A model generated the notes under the pieces. It saw nothing but the letters and a program-made list of their open reading frames with translations. It made no database searches and had not been told where the DNA came from. This document shows positions 28,739 through 37,434 of a stretch of DNA of 64,000 nt, in pieces (the first letter of the stretch is position 1; every line of letters begins with the position of its first letter). Origin of the DNA: Streptomyces seoulensis (GTDB lineage Bacteria; Actinomycetota; Actinomycetes; Streptomycetales; Streptomycetaceae); the NCBI GenBank assembly GCA_013364255.1, contig CP054936.1:1-64000 (forward strand). The letters are read 5' to 3'. The translations under genes were made by a program, and so were the position numbers.

Positions 28739-28776
28739 CGCCGATGCGCGCCCGGGAGCTCGGGTGCGCGTCGGCG
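28739..28776 (+). terminator. hairpin terminator after the protease gene
   Basis: Arms at 28739-28754 and 28761-28776 pair over 16 bp with two G-T pairs around a 6-base loop, starting 22 bp after the protease stop codon. There is no U-run, which is common in Streptomyces. The remaining sequence to 29064 shows no clear element. Confidence 0.6.
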
Positions 28777-29064
28777 TCTGCGCCGTCGTTCGATGTGCGC
28801 GGCTCGGGCCGCAGGCACGCGCCGCGGACGCCCGGCCCGCCGGGGCGAGGGGAGCGGAGCGCGCTGTCGAACCGGCAGGACGCTGCGGTGACAACCCCTG
28901 AAGCGCGACGACTGCCGGTCCTCCGCCTGCCGCCGGCGGGACTGCTCCTCCTGCACCCGGTCAGCCGCTCACCGTCCGGGTTGTCCAGGGCCTCACTCAG
29001 CGTCTGCCACTCCTGGCGCCTGAGCCTGCGCCACACCCGGCCCGCGGTCCCGGCCGGATCGGCG

Positions 29065-29547
29065 ATGATCCGCTCCAGCGTGGACACCGCCCTGGCCGAC
29101 GGCGTGGCGGTCGTCCGCATGTTCCTCGCCGAGCGGCTCGGGCTGTCCCTCCAGGGTGAGGAAGCGACGGACCGCATCGACGACGCCGTACGCCAGCTGA
29201 TCGAAGTCCGCGGCCCAGTGGGCACGGCCGACCTGGTCACCGTCCTCGCCGGTCTCGTCACCGCGCTCCTTTCCACGGCTGCAGGATTCGACGGCGAACC
29301 GGAAGCCTTGTTCGACTCTCTGATCCGCGTGCAGGTCAACGAGGTGCGCAGACTCTGCGACATCGACAAGGACCGCTCCGACGGTTGGAGAGAGCGCTCC
29401 CGGGATGTTGCTCAGCTGATGACGGTCCACATCACGATGAGGGTCACGGGGGTGACAGCGAGGGATACCTCGATGAACAGGGACAGCAGCGCATGGTCTT
29501 TCGATGAAGTCACGCACCGTCTCGATCACGGTGCGTCTGCGAAGTGA
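29065..29547 (+). CDS. hypothetical helical protein
   Basis: The 160-residue product is soluble, with a helical core (FLAERLGLSLQGEEATDRIDDAVRQLIEV and ADLVTVLAGLVTALLSTAAGF). The third-position GC pattern supports coding. The start is uncertain; ATG at 29065 lacks a strong ribosome binding site and the frame is open further upstream to 28744. The last 45 residues look less conserved in composition. No domain is recognised. Confidence 0.45.
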   Translation: MIRSSVDTALADGVAVVRMFLAERLGLSLQGEEATDRIDDAVRQLIEVRGPVGTADLVTVLAGLVTALLSTAAGFDGEPEALFDSLIRVQVNEVRRLCDIDKDRSDGWRERSRDVAQLMTVHITMRVTGVTARDTSMNRDSSAWSFDEVTHRLDHGASAK

Positions 29548-29658
29548 CACGTAGGAGACTGTTGGCCAGGATGGGGGCTGGGTGGCCGCCTGCCGCGGGG
29601 CGAGTGTCCGGTGAGCGGGCGTCGCGGGGCGGTGTGGCGCCCCTTGGCGACCCACCGC

Positions 29659-29919
29659 TCAGCGCCGTGTTCCCGTCGGTTCCATAGCTCCGTCGTCGTC
29701 GGGATCGGCATCGTGGTCTTCGATGTCTCGAGTGCCAGCGTCGTCGCTGTCGGCGTGTTCGTCTGGCGCGGACGGCTCTGCGGTGTCCGCCGGGCCGCCC
29801 GTGGTGAAGTCCTGCTGTTCGGCGGCGATGTCGTCCTGCATGTCGGTGACCGCGTTCCACCATGCTTCCCGGTCGTCTTCGGGGAGTTGCTCGGCGACGT
29901 CTTCGGCGAAGGGCGTCAA
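29659..29919 (-). CDS. hypothetical small acidic protein
   Basis: An 86-codon frame from a TTG encodes a strongly acidic protein (FAEDVAEQLPEDDREAWWNAVTDMQDDIAAEQQDF, then an Asp/Ala-rich tail). The composition is protein-like and distinct from the other frames here. The true start is unclear: upstream codons in frame also read sensibly (ARVIASRPER) back to the large inverted repeat at 29974. No family is recognised. Confidence 0.4.
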   Translation of the reverse strand: MTPFAEDVAEQLPEDDREAWWNAVTDMQDDIAAEQQDFTTGGPADTAEPSAPDEHADSDDAGTRDIEDHDADPDDDGAMEPTGTRR

Positions 29920-29973
29920 ACGCTCGGGACGGGAGGCGATGACGCGTGCGGCGCCGCCCTTCAGTCTGCCGTC

Positions 29974-30023
29974 GCTGGGCCACTGACGCCTGAGTACGCC
30001 TACTCAGGCGTCAGTGGCCCAGC
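29974..30023. repeat. perfect 23-bp inverted repeat
   Basis: Arms 29974-29996 and 30001-30023 are exact reverse complements over 23 bp with a 4-base loop CGCC. The repeat lies between the starts of two divergent genes, 43 bp before the start codon at 30067, so it is not placed as a simple terminator. It could be an operator, a transcript hairpin or the scar of a small element. Confidence 0.8.
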
Positions 30024-30066
30024 GGACCTACGCTGAGGCACGATTCGACGTCCGGGGGAGGATGCG

Positions 30067-31023
30067 ATGGGTGCTGCGGTGACCGAACCGCGTGCTCTGC
30101 GGGTGCGGCAGGCGAAGCGGGCGGCTCGTGCCGCCGTAGCGGGTGTCCTCGCGGTGGCCGCCGCGGGGCTGTCGATGCGGCTGGTGGTGAACTCCAGCGC
30201 CTGCCGCAGCGCGCCGGGCTTCGGCTGTCTCGGGTATGCCCTGTGGTGGTCCTATCTGCTGCCGGTCCTGGTCTTCGGCCTGACCTGGCCGGTGCTGCGG
30301 CTTCTCGCGGTCCGTCCGGCCTGGCTGACCGCGCTGCTGGGCACCGGCACCGGCTGGTATCTGCTGTGGTGCCTGGACTCGTTGCGGTGGCTGGCGAACG
30401 GCACCCTGCTCTTCCAGGCGGCTCTGTGCGCTGGAGCATTCGCTTTCGCGGCCTGGTGCACCCAGTCCCGTAGGCCCCTGTGGCCGCGAGCTGCCGCCGC
30501 CCTGGCCCTGGCTGTGCTGATGCCGCTTGGCTCCTTCGCCTCCACGCAGATCGCCCACCACAAGCAGAACACCGAACTCGCGCATGCGGGTGTGCCGTTG
30601 CTGGGACCGCACATACCCGACGGCTACCACCTGGAGGGCGTCGGCGCCAGCGGAACGGCGCACAGCAGCCAGCCCACCTTCTACTACCGGATCGCCCCGA
30701 ATGACGCCGGCCGGCACGCCGACTCGATGGAGGAGCTCAACCGGGTCATTCAGGTGGTGGTGGGTCCTCGCCTGCCGAACTTCACGCCGCCCTCGCACTG
30801 CACGGCGCTCACCAGCGTCTATCCGGTGCCCGCACCCGCCTGCACCCCCGTCACGCCCGGGGTGTGGCGGTGGTCGAGGTACGACTTCGTCGAGTACTTC
30901 GCCCGGGTCGGTGATGCGGTCGCCGTGGTCGAGGCGCGCACCCCACCGGCCAGCAGTGCGTTGCTGCGAGACATCGCCGGCAGCATGCGGGTGCGCCCGC
31001 CCGCGTACTTCACCGAGCACTGA
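30067..31023 (+). CDS. membrane protein with extracytoplasmic C-terminal domain
   Basis: The 318-residue protein has an N-terminal half with about four transmembrane helices (AVAGVLAVAAAGLSMRLVV, WWSYLLPVLVFGLTWPVLRLL, LTALLGTGTGWYLLWCL, AAALALAVLMPLGSFA) and a soluble C-terminal domain of about 150 residues with two Cys, probably outside the cell. GGGGGAGG precedes the ATG. No function is recognised. Its TGA stop is the first three bases of the inverted repeat of a deleted IS element, so the original C-terminus may have been longer. Confidence 0.65.
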   Translation: MGAAVTEPRALRVRQAKRAARAAVAGVLAVAAAGLSMRLVVNSSACRSAPGFGCLGYALWWSYLLPVLVFGLTWPVLRLLAVRPAWLTALLGTGTGWYLLWCLDSLRWLANGTLLFQAALCAGAFAFAAWCTQSRRPLWPRAAAALALAVLMPLGSFASTQIAHHKQNTELAHAGVPLLGPHIPDGYHLEGVGASGTAHSSQPTFYYRIAPNDAGRHADSMEELNRVIQVVVGPRLPNFTPPSHCTALTSVYPVPAPACTPVTPGVWRWSRYDFVEYFARVGDAVAVVEARTPPASSALLRDIAGSMRVRPPAYFTEH

Positions 31024-31700
31024 GCCTCCGCCAACCTGAAGTCGCAGGCCAAAGGACTGGTGTGACCGGATGGCGTGGTACTCACGCTGGTCGCGGGCGG
31101 CAGTCTGCGAGGTAGATCGTCTGTCACCGGTTGGTTTCGAGGTTCGTCAGGACGAGCAGGGCTCGCCGGAGGTGGGTGGCGTGGGCGGGGTCGGTGCGGA
31201 GCTCGGTGAGGATCCGCCAGTTCTTGAGGTGGGCGAAGCCATGTACGACGGGGGTGCGGCCGACGGCGAGGACGCGGTTGGCGGACTTCTCGCCGGGGAT
31301 GAGCTTGTGAGTGCGGCTGGCATGGAAGCCGGTGACGATCACGGGGTCGAGTACGTCGTTGTCCAGGCCGCGGAAGCCTAGGTCCGCCAGGGCCCCGAGA
31401 CCGGCGGCACGCAGGTGGGTCAGGATGTGGTCGTGGCGGGCGGCGGTGTTGTCGTGGGTGCGGCCGGGCCGTGCGGCGGATGTCCAGATCAGCCGGCCCC
31501 GCTCGTCGGTCAGGGCAAGGAAGTGCAGGACACAGGTATTTCAGGGCGAACTGCCTTGGCCCACCGCCCGTGTTTCCTCGAACGAGAGCGGTTCCTGACG
31601 AACGATCTTCTCCAAGGACTGCCGCCCACGACCAGGCGAGTCCCCGGAGTGCCGGTCACCCCATCCCTCTGGCCTGCGACTTCAAGTTGGCGAAGGCTCA
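31021..31700 (-). mobile_element. internally deleted IS element with 49-bp inverted ends
   Basis: 31021-31069 and 31652-31700 are inverted copies, 43 of 49 bases identical; the pairing extends about two bases outward. Between them is only the 3' part of a leftward transposase gene. The element has lost most of its 5' half and cannot move by itself, but intact ends could be mobilised by a full copy elsewhere. It abuts the 3' end of the membrane protein gene. Confidence 0.75.
31124..31545 (-). pseudogene. 5'-truncated IS5-like DDE transposase
   Basis: The minus strand encodes VLHFLALTDERGRLIWTSAA, then RPGRTHDNTAARHDHI, ADLGFRGLDNDVLDPVIVTG, KLIPGEKSANRVLAVGRTPVVHGFAHLKNWRILTELR, the second half of a DDE_Tnp_4-like transposase. 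A stop codon precedes it in frame near 31545 and no start or N-terminal domain exists. The stop at 31124 is the natural end. It lies inside the pair of inverted ends described above. Confidence 0.75.
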
Positions 31701-31807
31701 GTCGACGCCATTCGGCTTCGCTCTTGACCGGAGAACCGTCGCCTCATGCTGGAGGGCGATAACAGCGTTCGTCACGTTCTCCGGGCGGACCGCCGGGGGC
31801 TACGTTC

Positions 31808-31837
31808 GGTGTGCGCCGTGCCGGCACGGCGCACACC
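31808..31837 (-). terminator. perfect 15-bp palindromic hairpin after the aldehyde dehydrogenase gene
   Basis: GGTGTGCGCCGTGCC is followed directly by its exact reverse complement. The hairpin begins 24 bp after the leftward aldehyde dehydrogenase stop and is well placed as its terminator. No U-run is present. Confidence 0.6.
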
Positions 31838-31860
31838 TTCCGCTTGTCGGGCGCCTGGCG

Positions 31861-33591
31861 TCAGCCTCGGAGGGCTGAGGCGAAGAGGGCGGGGAGGTCC
31901 CGCCATCGGGGGTGGGCGGCGAACTCGGTGAGGAGGCGGCCGGTGCGGGCGGCGGCGGTGTGGGTGACGAACCACGGGGGCTTGGGGGCGATCGAGGCTT
32001 CGCCGCTCAGGAGGGAGCGGGGTACGGGGCGGAAGGGGCCGGTGACGATGGTGCGTTCGGTGTGGTCCAGGAGGAGGGCGTTGTGGACGATGCCGATGCC
32101 GCTCTGGACATCGTCGAGGGTGTGGCCGGGGTAGGCGCCCCAGGTGGCGCGGGGGGTGGCGTAGCCGACGCCGGTCCAGGCGTTGATGGCGATGGTGCCG
32201 TAGCGGAGGTCGGCGACAGCGGCGCGGAGGTGGTGGCCGAGGGCTTTGATGGTGTCGGGGTGGGCGATGAGGTTGGCGCCGAGGGTTCCGTGGAGACGTT
32301 CGTTGGCGGCGGTGACGGCGTCGTCGAGGAACTGGGTTGCGGTGCCGGGGATTTCGGCTACGCCGAGGACCGGGCCGAAGTATTCGGTGGTGAAGGCTGT
32401 TTCGTCGGGGTCGGTGAGGTCAAGGCCGGTGAGAAGGGTGCGCTCGGGCGTGCCGCCGGGCTTCTCCGCGTCGGGGTGGAGGTCGCGGGCGGCCTGGACG
32501 CGGGCTTCACAGCCGGGGTACCAGGCGGAGCGGGCGGGTGCGGTGGCGAGGGCTCGGCGCAGGGCGGTGAGGAAGGCGTTCTTCTGGGGCCAGTCGGAGC
32601 TGAGGATGAGGATCTGGCCGGCGATGCAGTTGCAGCCGCTGTTGTGCAGTCGCATGGTGGCGATGTGTTCGGCCTGGTAGCGCAGGTCTGCGTCAGACCA
32701 CTCACCGGGCAGCACGATGATCGGGGAGACGCCGCCGAGTTCGCTGGTCATGGGTTTGGACAGTTTCGGTGTGCCGGCGGCCTTGGCGGCCGGCACCGTC
32801 TCGCCGGTGCCCCAGACCACGGCGTCGTGGGTGGCTTCGCTGCCGGTCATGTGGACGGCCGCGATGCCGGGGTGCCCGGCGAGTGCCCCGCCCACCTCGG
32901 GGCCGCCGGCGGCGATCTCGACCAGGCCCCGGTCGGTGAGCGGCTTGAACATCGCCCGGTAGACGTCGGCGAGCGAGTCGGTGGTGGGGTTGAGCTTGAG
33001 GACGGCGGTGCGGTTTTCGGCGAACAGCTGGTAGAGCACGTCCAGGGGCGGGATGGAGAGGATGTTGCCCGCGCCGAGGACGAGGGCGACACCCCTGGTC
33101 TGCCGCGGGGTGCGCTGGGTGAGGCCGGCCGTGGCGCGCAGTTGCTCTTCGGTGGTGCCGGGGGTGGTCCAGACCTCGGCGTGGAAGCCGTTCATGAGGA
33201 GCTTGTCGTAGGTGTCGTACGGGAGGACCTGGACGGCGAGCCGGTCGCCGGGGGCCCGGGTGATGCGTGTGCAGGCGAGGACGTCGCCTCCCTCGTCGAG
33301 GCGGCGCAGGGTTTTCTGGAGGGCCTGGAGATAGGTGAGCACCGCGTACGGGCCGCTGAGCCATTCCTCGCCGAGGAGCGGCGAGGCGGGGTTGAGCTGC
33401 TTGATGCCGGCCGCGACGCGGACCCATGTGTCGGCGGTGGCCGCGGTGGCGGCGGCGACGTCGAGGAGCAGCTCGCGCCGCTCGGACAGGCGGGTGCGGG
33501 CCCAGGCGCGTTCGCCGGTGGCGAGTCGTTCGACCAGGGCGTCGACGTCGGGGGCGGGAGTGGTGCTGTGGGTGGAGTGCGGATCGGTCAT
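31861..33591 (-). CDS. aldehyde dehydrogenase superfamily protein
   Basis: The 576-residue protein has the NAD(P) aldehyde dehydrogenase fold with ALVLGAGNILSIPPLDVLYQL, VHMTGSEATHD, MTSELGGVSPIIVLPG (Glu-containing motif) and NSGCNCIAGQ with C320 and C322, one of which is the catalytic nucleophile. It is about 80 residues longer than typical enzymes and its N-terminal domain is divergent, so the substrate cannot be given. The monoamine oxidase gene just upstream makes aldehydes, which this enzyme could oxidise to acids (inference). ATG at 33591 follows the oxidase stop by 27 bp. Confidence 0.8.
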   Translation of the reverse strand: MTDPHSTHSTTPAPDVDALVERLATGERAWARTRLSERRELLLDVAAATAATADTWVRVAAGIKQLNPASPLLGEEWLSGPYAVLTYLQALQKTLRRLDEGGDVLACTRITRAPGDRLAVQVLPYDTYDKLLMNGFHAEVWTTPGTTEEQLRATAGLTQRTPRQTRGVALVLGAGNILSIPPLDVLYQLFAENRTAVLKLNPTTDSLADVYRAMFKPLTDRGLVEIAAGGPEVGGALAGHPGIAAVHMTGSEATHDAVVWGTGETVPAAKAAGTPKLSKPMTSELGGVSPIIVLPGEWSDADLRYQAEHIATMRLHNSGCNCIAGQILILSSDWPQKNAFLTALRRALATAPARSAWYPGCEARVQAARDLHPDAEKPGGTPERTLLTGLDLTDPDETAFTTEYFGPVLGVAEIPGTATQFLDDAVTAANERLHGTLGANLIAHPDTIKALGHHLRAAVADLRYGTIAINAWTGVGYATPRATWGAYPGHTLDDVQSGIGIVHNALLLDHTERTIVTGPFRPVPRSLLSGEASIAPKPPWFVTHTAAARTGRLLTEFAAHPRWRDLPALFASALRG

Positions 33592-33618
33592 GGTGGGCCC
33601 TCGCTCACGTGTCGGGGG

Positions 33619-34983
33619 TCAGGAGAGTTTGGGGAGGATCTCATCGGCGACGCGGTGGCCGGATTCGGCGGCGCCGTCGATGTAGCCCGCCCATCGGGTG
33701 GCGGATTCGGTGCCGGCCCAGTGCAGGGGGCCGACGGGGCGGCGCAGGGCCGGGCCGAAGCGGGTGAGGGCACCGGGAGCGGCGAAGGCTCCGTAGCAGC
33801 CGCGGCTGTACTCCTCCTGCGCCCAGTCGCGTTCGATGAAGGCGATGGGGTTGCGGGCCTTGGGACCGAAGTAGCCGACGAGGTCGTTGATCACCTGGGC
33901 GCGGCGCTCGTCGGGGTCCATGCGTGACCCGGCGTCGGCGTGGCGTCCTTCGAGGAAGCCGACGAGTACGCCGCACGATCCGTCGTGAGGGGTGTTGTCG
34001 AGGACGGTGCCGAAGGGGCGATGGGTGCTGTTGGCCTGGCCACTGAGGCCGGCGTGGCGCCAGAACGGCTCCTCATAGGCGATGTTGATCTTGATGACGC
34101 GGCCCATCGGCATCCGCTGGATGAGCTGGTCGCGGTCGCCGGGCAGGCCGGGGGTGTAGCGGATGCGGGCGGCGAGCGGCGGCGGGACGGCGATGACGGC
34201 GCGCTGGGCGCGGACGGCGAGGCCGCTGCGCGCGGTGACGCGGACGCCGGAGGTGGCCGCGGGCTGCCAGTCGATGTCGGTGACGGGGGCGTCGAGGACG
34301 ATCCGGTCGCCGAGTTGCTCGGCCAGTTCGAGCGCGATGCGCTGTGTCCCGCCGAGGACGCGGTCCTGCTGCGCCCCGCCGGAGACGTTGATCAGCTGGT
34401 CGACGCCACCGGCGGCGCCGACGTAGAAGGCGGCCCAGAGCGCGGACATGTCCTCGGGTTCGTTGGAGAAGACCGCCTCGGTGATCAGCCGGAAGAAGTC
34501 CCGGCCGCCCGTGGTGCGAGCGGTACGGCGCAGCCAGGTGTCGAAGGTCTGGCGGTCGAGTTCCTCGGCCTGGGGTGCGCGCCAGGGCTCGGCGGCGGCG
34601 ACCTGGCGGGCGATGCGGTCCAGGCGGTACTGGGTCTGTCCGATGTCGGCGAGGACGAGGGGGTTGAGCTTGGGAATCCGGCCCGTGTACTGGGCGCGGG
34701 TGCCACGGACCTCGGCGATGTGCTCGCCGTCGCCGTAGGTGGGACAGGTGCTCAGGCCGAGCTCCCTGATGAGTGCCATGGCCTGGTGCTGGGCCGGGCC
34801 GACCCACTGCCCGCCGACCTCGATGGGGGCACCCCCGGGCAGCTCGCCGTTCAAGAGCCGGCCTCCTACGCGGTCTCGTGCTTCCAGGACCAGTACGTCC
34901 GCCCCGGTCCGTACCAGGTCCCGGGCGGCCACCAGGCCCGCCACACCGGCGCCCACGATCACGACGTCCACTGCCTTCTCCAT
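33619..34983 (-). CDS. flavin monoamine oxidase (polyamine/monoamine oxidase type)
   Basis: The 454-residue protein begins with VDVVIVGAGVAGLVAARDL and VLEARDRVGGR, the FAD-binding signature, and has the C-terminal FAD segment GPLHWAGTESATRWAGYIDGAAESG. YSRGCYGAFAAPG is in the position where monoamine oxidases bind FAD covalently through Cys. It resembles bacterial putrescine and tyramine oxidases, which convert amines to aldehydes, ammonia and peroxide. Two starts are possible: ATG at 34983 (used here) or 34995. It is divergent from a TetR gene with a shared operator, so it is probably induced by an amine. Confidence 0.85.
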   Translation of the reverse strand: MEKAVDVVIVGAGVAGLVAARDLVRTGADVLVLEARDRVGGRLLNGELPGGAPIEVGGQWVGPAQHQAMALIRELGLSTCPTYGDGEHIAEVRGTRAQYTGRIPKLNPLVLADIGQTQYRLDRIARQVAAAEPWRAPQAEELDRQTFDTWLRRTARTTGGRDFFRLITEAVFSNEPEDMSALWAAFYVGAAGGVDQLINVSGGAQQDRVLGGTQRIALELAEQLGDRIVLDAPVTDIDWQPAATSGVRVTARSGLAVRAQRAVIAVPPPLAARIRYTPGLPGDRDQLIQRMPMGRVIKINIAYEEPFWRHAGLSGQANSTHRPFGTVLDNTPHDGSCGVLVGFLEGRHADAGSRMDPDERRAQVINDLVGYFGPKARNPIAFIERDWAQEEYSRGCYGAFAAPGALTRFGPALRRPVGPLHWAGTESATRWAGYIDGAAESGHRVADEILPKLS

Positions 34984-34996
34984 CACGCCCACCATT

Positions 34997-35030
34997 CATA
35001 CGAGATGCATCTGACATACGGAGCGTATGT
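34997..35030. promoter_or_regulatory. TetR operator in the divergent oxidase/regulator promoter
   Basis: An inverted repeat ACATACG-GAG-CGTATGT lies at 35014-35030, with an extra CATACG half-site at 34997-35002. The site is 15 bp before the TetR start and 31 bp before the oxidase start, so one bound TetR dimer could block both promoters. Confidence 0.7.
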
Positions 35031-35044
35031 GATATCCATGGTGC

Positions 35045-35653
35045 ATGGAAACGCTGCGCGAGAAGTACGCGGAAAACACCCGCCGCACCCTGCTCGACAC
35101 GGGGCTCAGCCTCTTCACCGAGCGGGACTACACGGCCGTCTCCGCAGAGGAACTGGTGCGCACGGCCGGGCTGACGCGCGGCGCGCTCTACCACCACTTC
35201 GACGGCAAGGCCGGGCTCTTCGAGGCCGTCTTCGAGGCACTGGAGCGCCAGGCCACCGAGGACATCCGGGCGGTGGTCACTTCCGTGGCCGATCCCGGTG
35301 AGCGTGCCTACCGGGCCGTCGACGCGTTCCTCGACGTCTGCAGGGGGCGGGCGTACCGGCACATCGTGCTGCAACAGGGCCCGATCGCCCTGGGCTGGCA
35401 GCGGTGGCGCGAACTGGACCAGCTCCACCTCGGCGGCCTGGTACTGGACATCGTGAATGCCGCGCTGGACGCCGGCCGCCTGCGGCCCCACCCCGCCGCT
35501 CTGGTCGCCCGGGCCTTCTACGGCGCGCTCACCGAGCTCTCCATCACGATCACGGAAGCCGACGAGCCGGAGCAGACCCGTACCCAGGCCGCGGAACTCG
35601 TACGCGACCTCATCGCCGGAGTGGTGACCGACGGCGGCCCGCCCCCGGCATGA
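35045..35653 (+). CDS. TetR-family regulator
   Basis: The 202-residue protein has a TetR helix-turn-helix at residues 10-55 (TRRTLLDTGLSLFTERDYTAVSAEELVRTAGLTRGALYHHFDGKAGLFEAVF) and a helical ligand domain of about 140 residues with LQQGPIALGWQRWRELDQ, common in TetR_C groups. It is divergent from the monoamine oxidase/aldehyde dehydrogenase pair and probably represses them through the palindrome between them. The ligand is likely an amine or its product (inference). Confidence 0.85.
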   Translation: METLREKYAENTRRTLLDTGLSLFTERDYTAVSAEELVRTAGLTRGALYHHFDGKAGLFEAVFEALERQATEDIRAVVTSVADPGERAYRAVDAFLDVCRGRAYRHIVLQQGPIALGWQRWRELDQLHLGGLVLDIVNAALDAGRLRPHPAALVARAFYGALTELSITITEADEPEQTRTQAAELVRDLIAGVVTDGGPPPA

Positions 35654-35729
35654 CCCGCCGCCGCCTCGTCCTCGCCCCGGCGTCGCCCCGCAGCGGGCGG
35701 CGCCGACAGCAAGACGGTCCCGGAGGAGA

Positions 35730-36090
35730 GCACCAGGTGCTGGACGAGGACGTCGCCAGGCCCTCCTTCGAACGCTGGATCGCAAGGAGGCTGGAGGGGC
35801 TCGCGGGGCTCGCCCCCGGCATCCACTCAGAGGCCGAGCGCTGGACCCGCGTCCTGCGTGACGGCGGCCCCCGCAGCCTGCCACGGCCGGAAGGCGCGGT
35901 CTGGCTCTACCTCAACCGAGTCCGCCCGGCACTGCTGGAATGGTCAAACCCCTACGACCACGTGCGCGAAGTGACCTGGCCGGTAACTCGCAGAGGCCCT
36001 GACCCACGGGCCCGATCCGCTCCACCTCGCCGAGGTGTTCGGGCTCGACGACAAGACCGCGATGCACGCGTTCGGGTTCCGTGAGTGCAC
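35730..36090 (+). pseudogene. tyrosine-recombinase-type integrase relic
   Basis: One frame encodes the N-terminal core-binding region of a Streptomyces integrase (VARPSFERWIARRLEGLAGL, SEAERWTRVLRDGG, EGAVWLYLNRVRPALLEWSNPYDHVREVT). A second frame contains the end of the same kind of protein (HGPDPLHLAEVFGLDDKTA). The catalytic middle with the Arg, His and Tyr residues is deleted. It marks a former integration or resident element. Confidence 0.55.
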
Positions 36091-36690
36091 GGTGGAGGAC
36101 CAGGCCCAGCTCGCGGAGTGGCTGACCGGCGAGCTGTGCGGGGCCGACAGCGCGGGCCGGGTCCGCGGCATGGCCGTGCAGCGCGCCCGACGCCTCCCCG
36201 TCCACCTTGCCCCCCTCCTGGGCGATACGGCGTATCTGGTCGTCGACGGCGCCCTGCGGCGAGATCGCCGCCGCAGGCTCACCCGCTTCCTGATCCGCGA
36301 GGCGTGCAACGAGCGGGGGCGTCCGGACCCGGAGACGGGCGGCCTCCGCACGACGGACCGGGTCCGTGGAGTGGCGGGGCTCTGCCGCCCCAGGCGTGCA
36401 TCGCCGGGTGCGGCCTGGTCGTGGCGCGCGGGAAAGGGTGACCTGCTCGCGGGCCTGCCCGGACATCCCTCACCCGCAGACGTCTACAGGGGGCAGGGGG
36501 CGGACGGGCCCTGCGGCGCCTGCGGCGAGACCGTTACGGCTGAGCGTGCGGATTCTGCCTACTGCGACGCAGCGTGCCGCCAGAAGGCATACCGCCGATG
36601 GCGAGCAAACCGACCGGCAGACCGGGTCAACGGATCGAACGACCGGCACGGCCAGCCGCGACACCACCGCACCAGCCGATCTCCCATGAG
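36091..36690 (+). pseudogene. fragments of mobile-element proteins
   Basis: Continuing in frame after the integrase relic, CTVEDQAQLAEWLTGELC resembles the start of a Tn3-type transposase DUF4158 domain. Further on, PCGACGETVTAERADSAYCDAACRQKAYRRWR is the zinc-ribbon-like end of plasmid-borne hypothetical proteins. No fragment has a start, and frames shift between them. I see this as a mosaic of decayed element genes. Confidence 0.35.
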
Positions 36691-36885
36691 CAACGGAACG
36701 CCCGCTGCCCTCGACCCGCCATCGGGCCACCACCTCCTGACCGCCAATGAGGACGCCGGCCCAGTGAACGGCGCACGCGAACAGACACCCCAGCGCCCGC
36801 GCCCGCGGATCCGACCCCAGCGGCACCGGCTCCCCCACCGCCCTCGCCAGGGCGCCGTCGTCTGCGGCGGCCGGGTCCGGACCGA

Positions 36886-36952
<67 letters not shown>

Positions 36953-37064
36953 AGCGAAACCGTCCCTGGCCTGCCCGGTCGAGGCAGTGCTGCCGACGGC
37001 AGACCGGGACAGCACGTCCACGGCCGGGCAGCCGGCCGCCGCCTGTTGCACACGGCGGCGACCC

Positions 37065-37220
37065 TCAAGGTCCCGCGTCGGCCGGCGCAGCCAGCCATGC
37101 CCGGGCCGCGTCCAAGTCGGCGCCGGCGACGTGGTCGAGGAACAGGGCAGCCGACCACCGGCCGGCCTGATCGCCATCAGCAAGTACGGGGCCGTACTCG
37201 GCCAGGACGCCCGACCTCAC
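37065..37220 (-). CDS. possible 51-aa protein
   Basis: GTG at 37220 opens a 51-codon frame that reads sensibly (LAEYGPVLADGDQAGRWSAALFLDHVAGADLDAARAWLAAP). The composition resembles a compact helical protein rather than a shadow frame. There is no clear ribosome binding site and it may be a remnant. Between here and 37435 nothing else is visible. Confidence 0.3.
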   Translation of the reverse strand: MRSGVLAEYGPVLADGDQAGRWSAALFLDHVAGADLDAARAWLAAPADAGP

Positions 37221-37434
37221 CGGCGCCGGGCCACACCGGAAGAAGCACGCCTCGCCCCGCAGGTCCGCCCAGCAGACAAGCCCGACGCCCCGACGGCCAG
37301 CGAGTCACTCCTCGTCGCGGGCCCACTCCAGGGCCGGACCATCCCCGCAGGCACGAGGAGCACATGCACCGGACGGAGATCAAGCTGGGCGCTGTGGTCG
37401 ACGGCACCTGCGGGTCTCGTGCCGTCGGGGCCGG

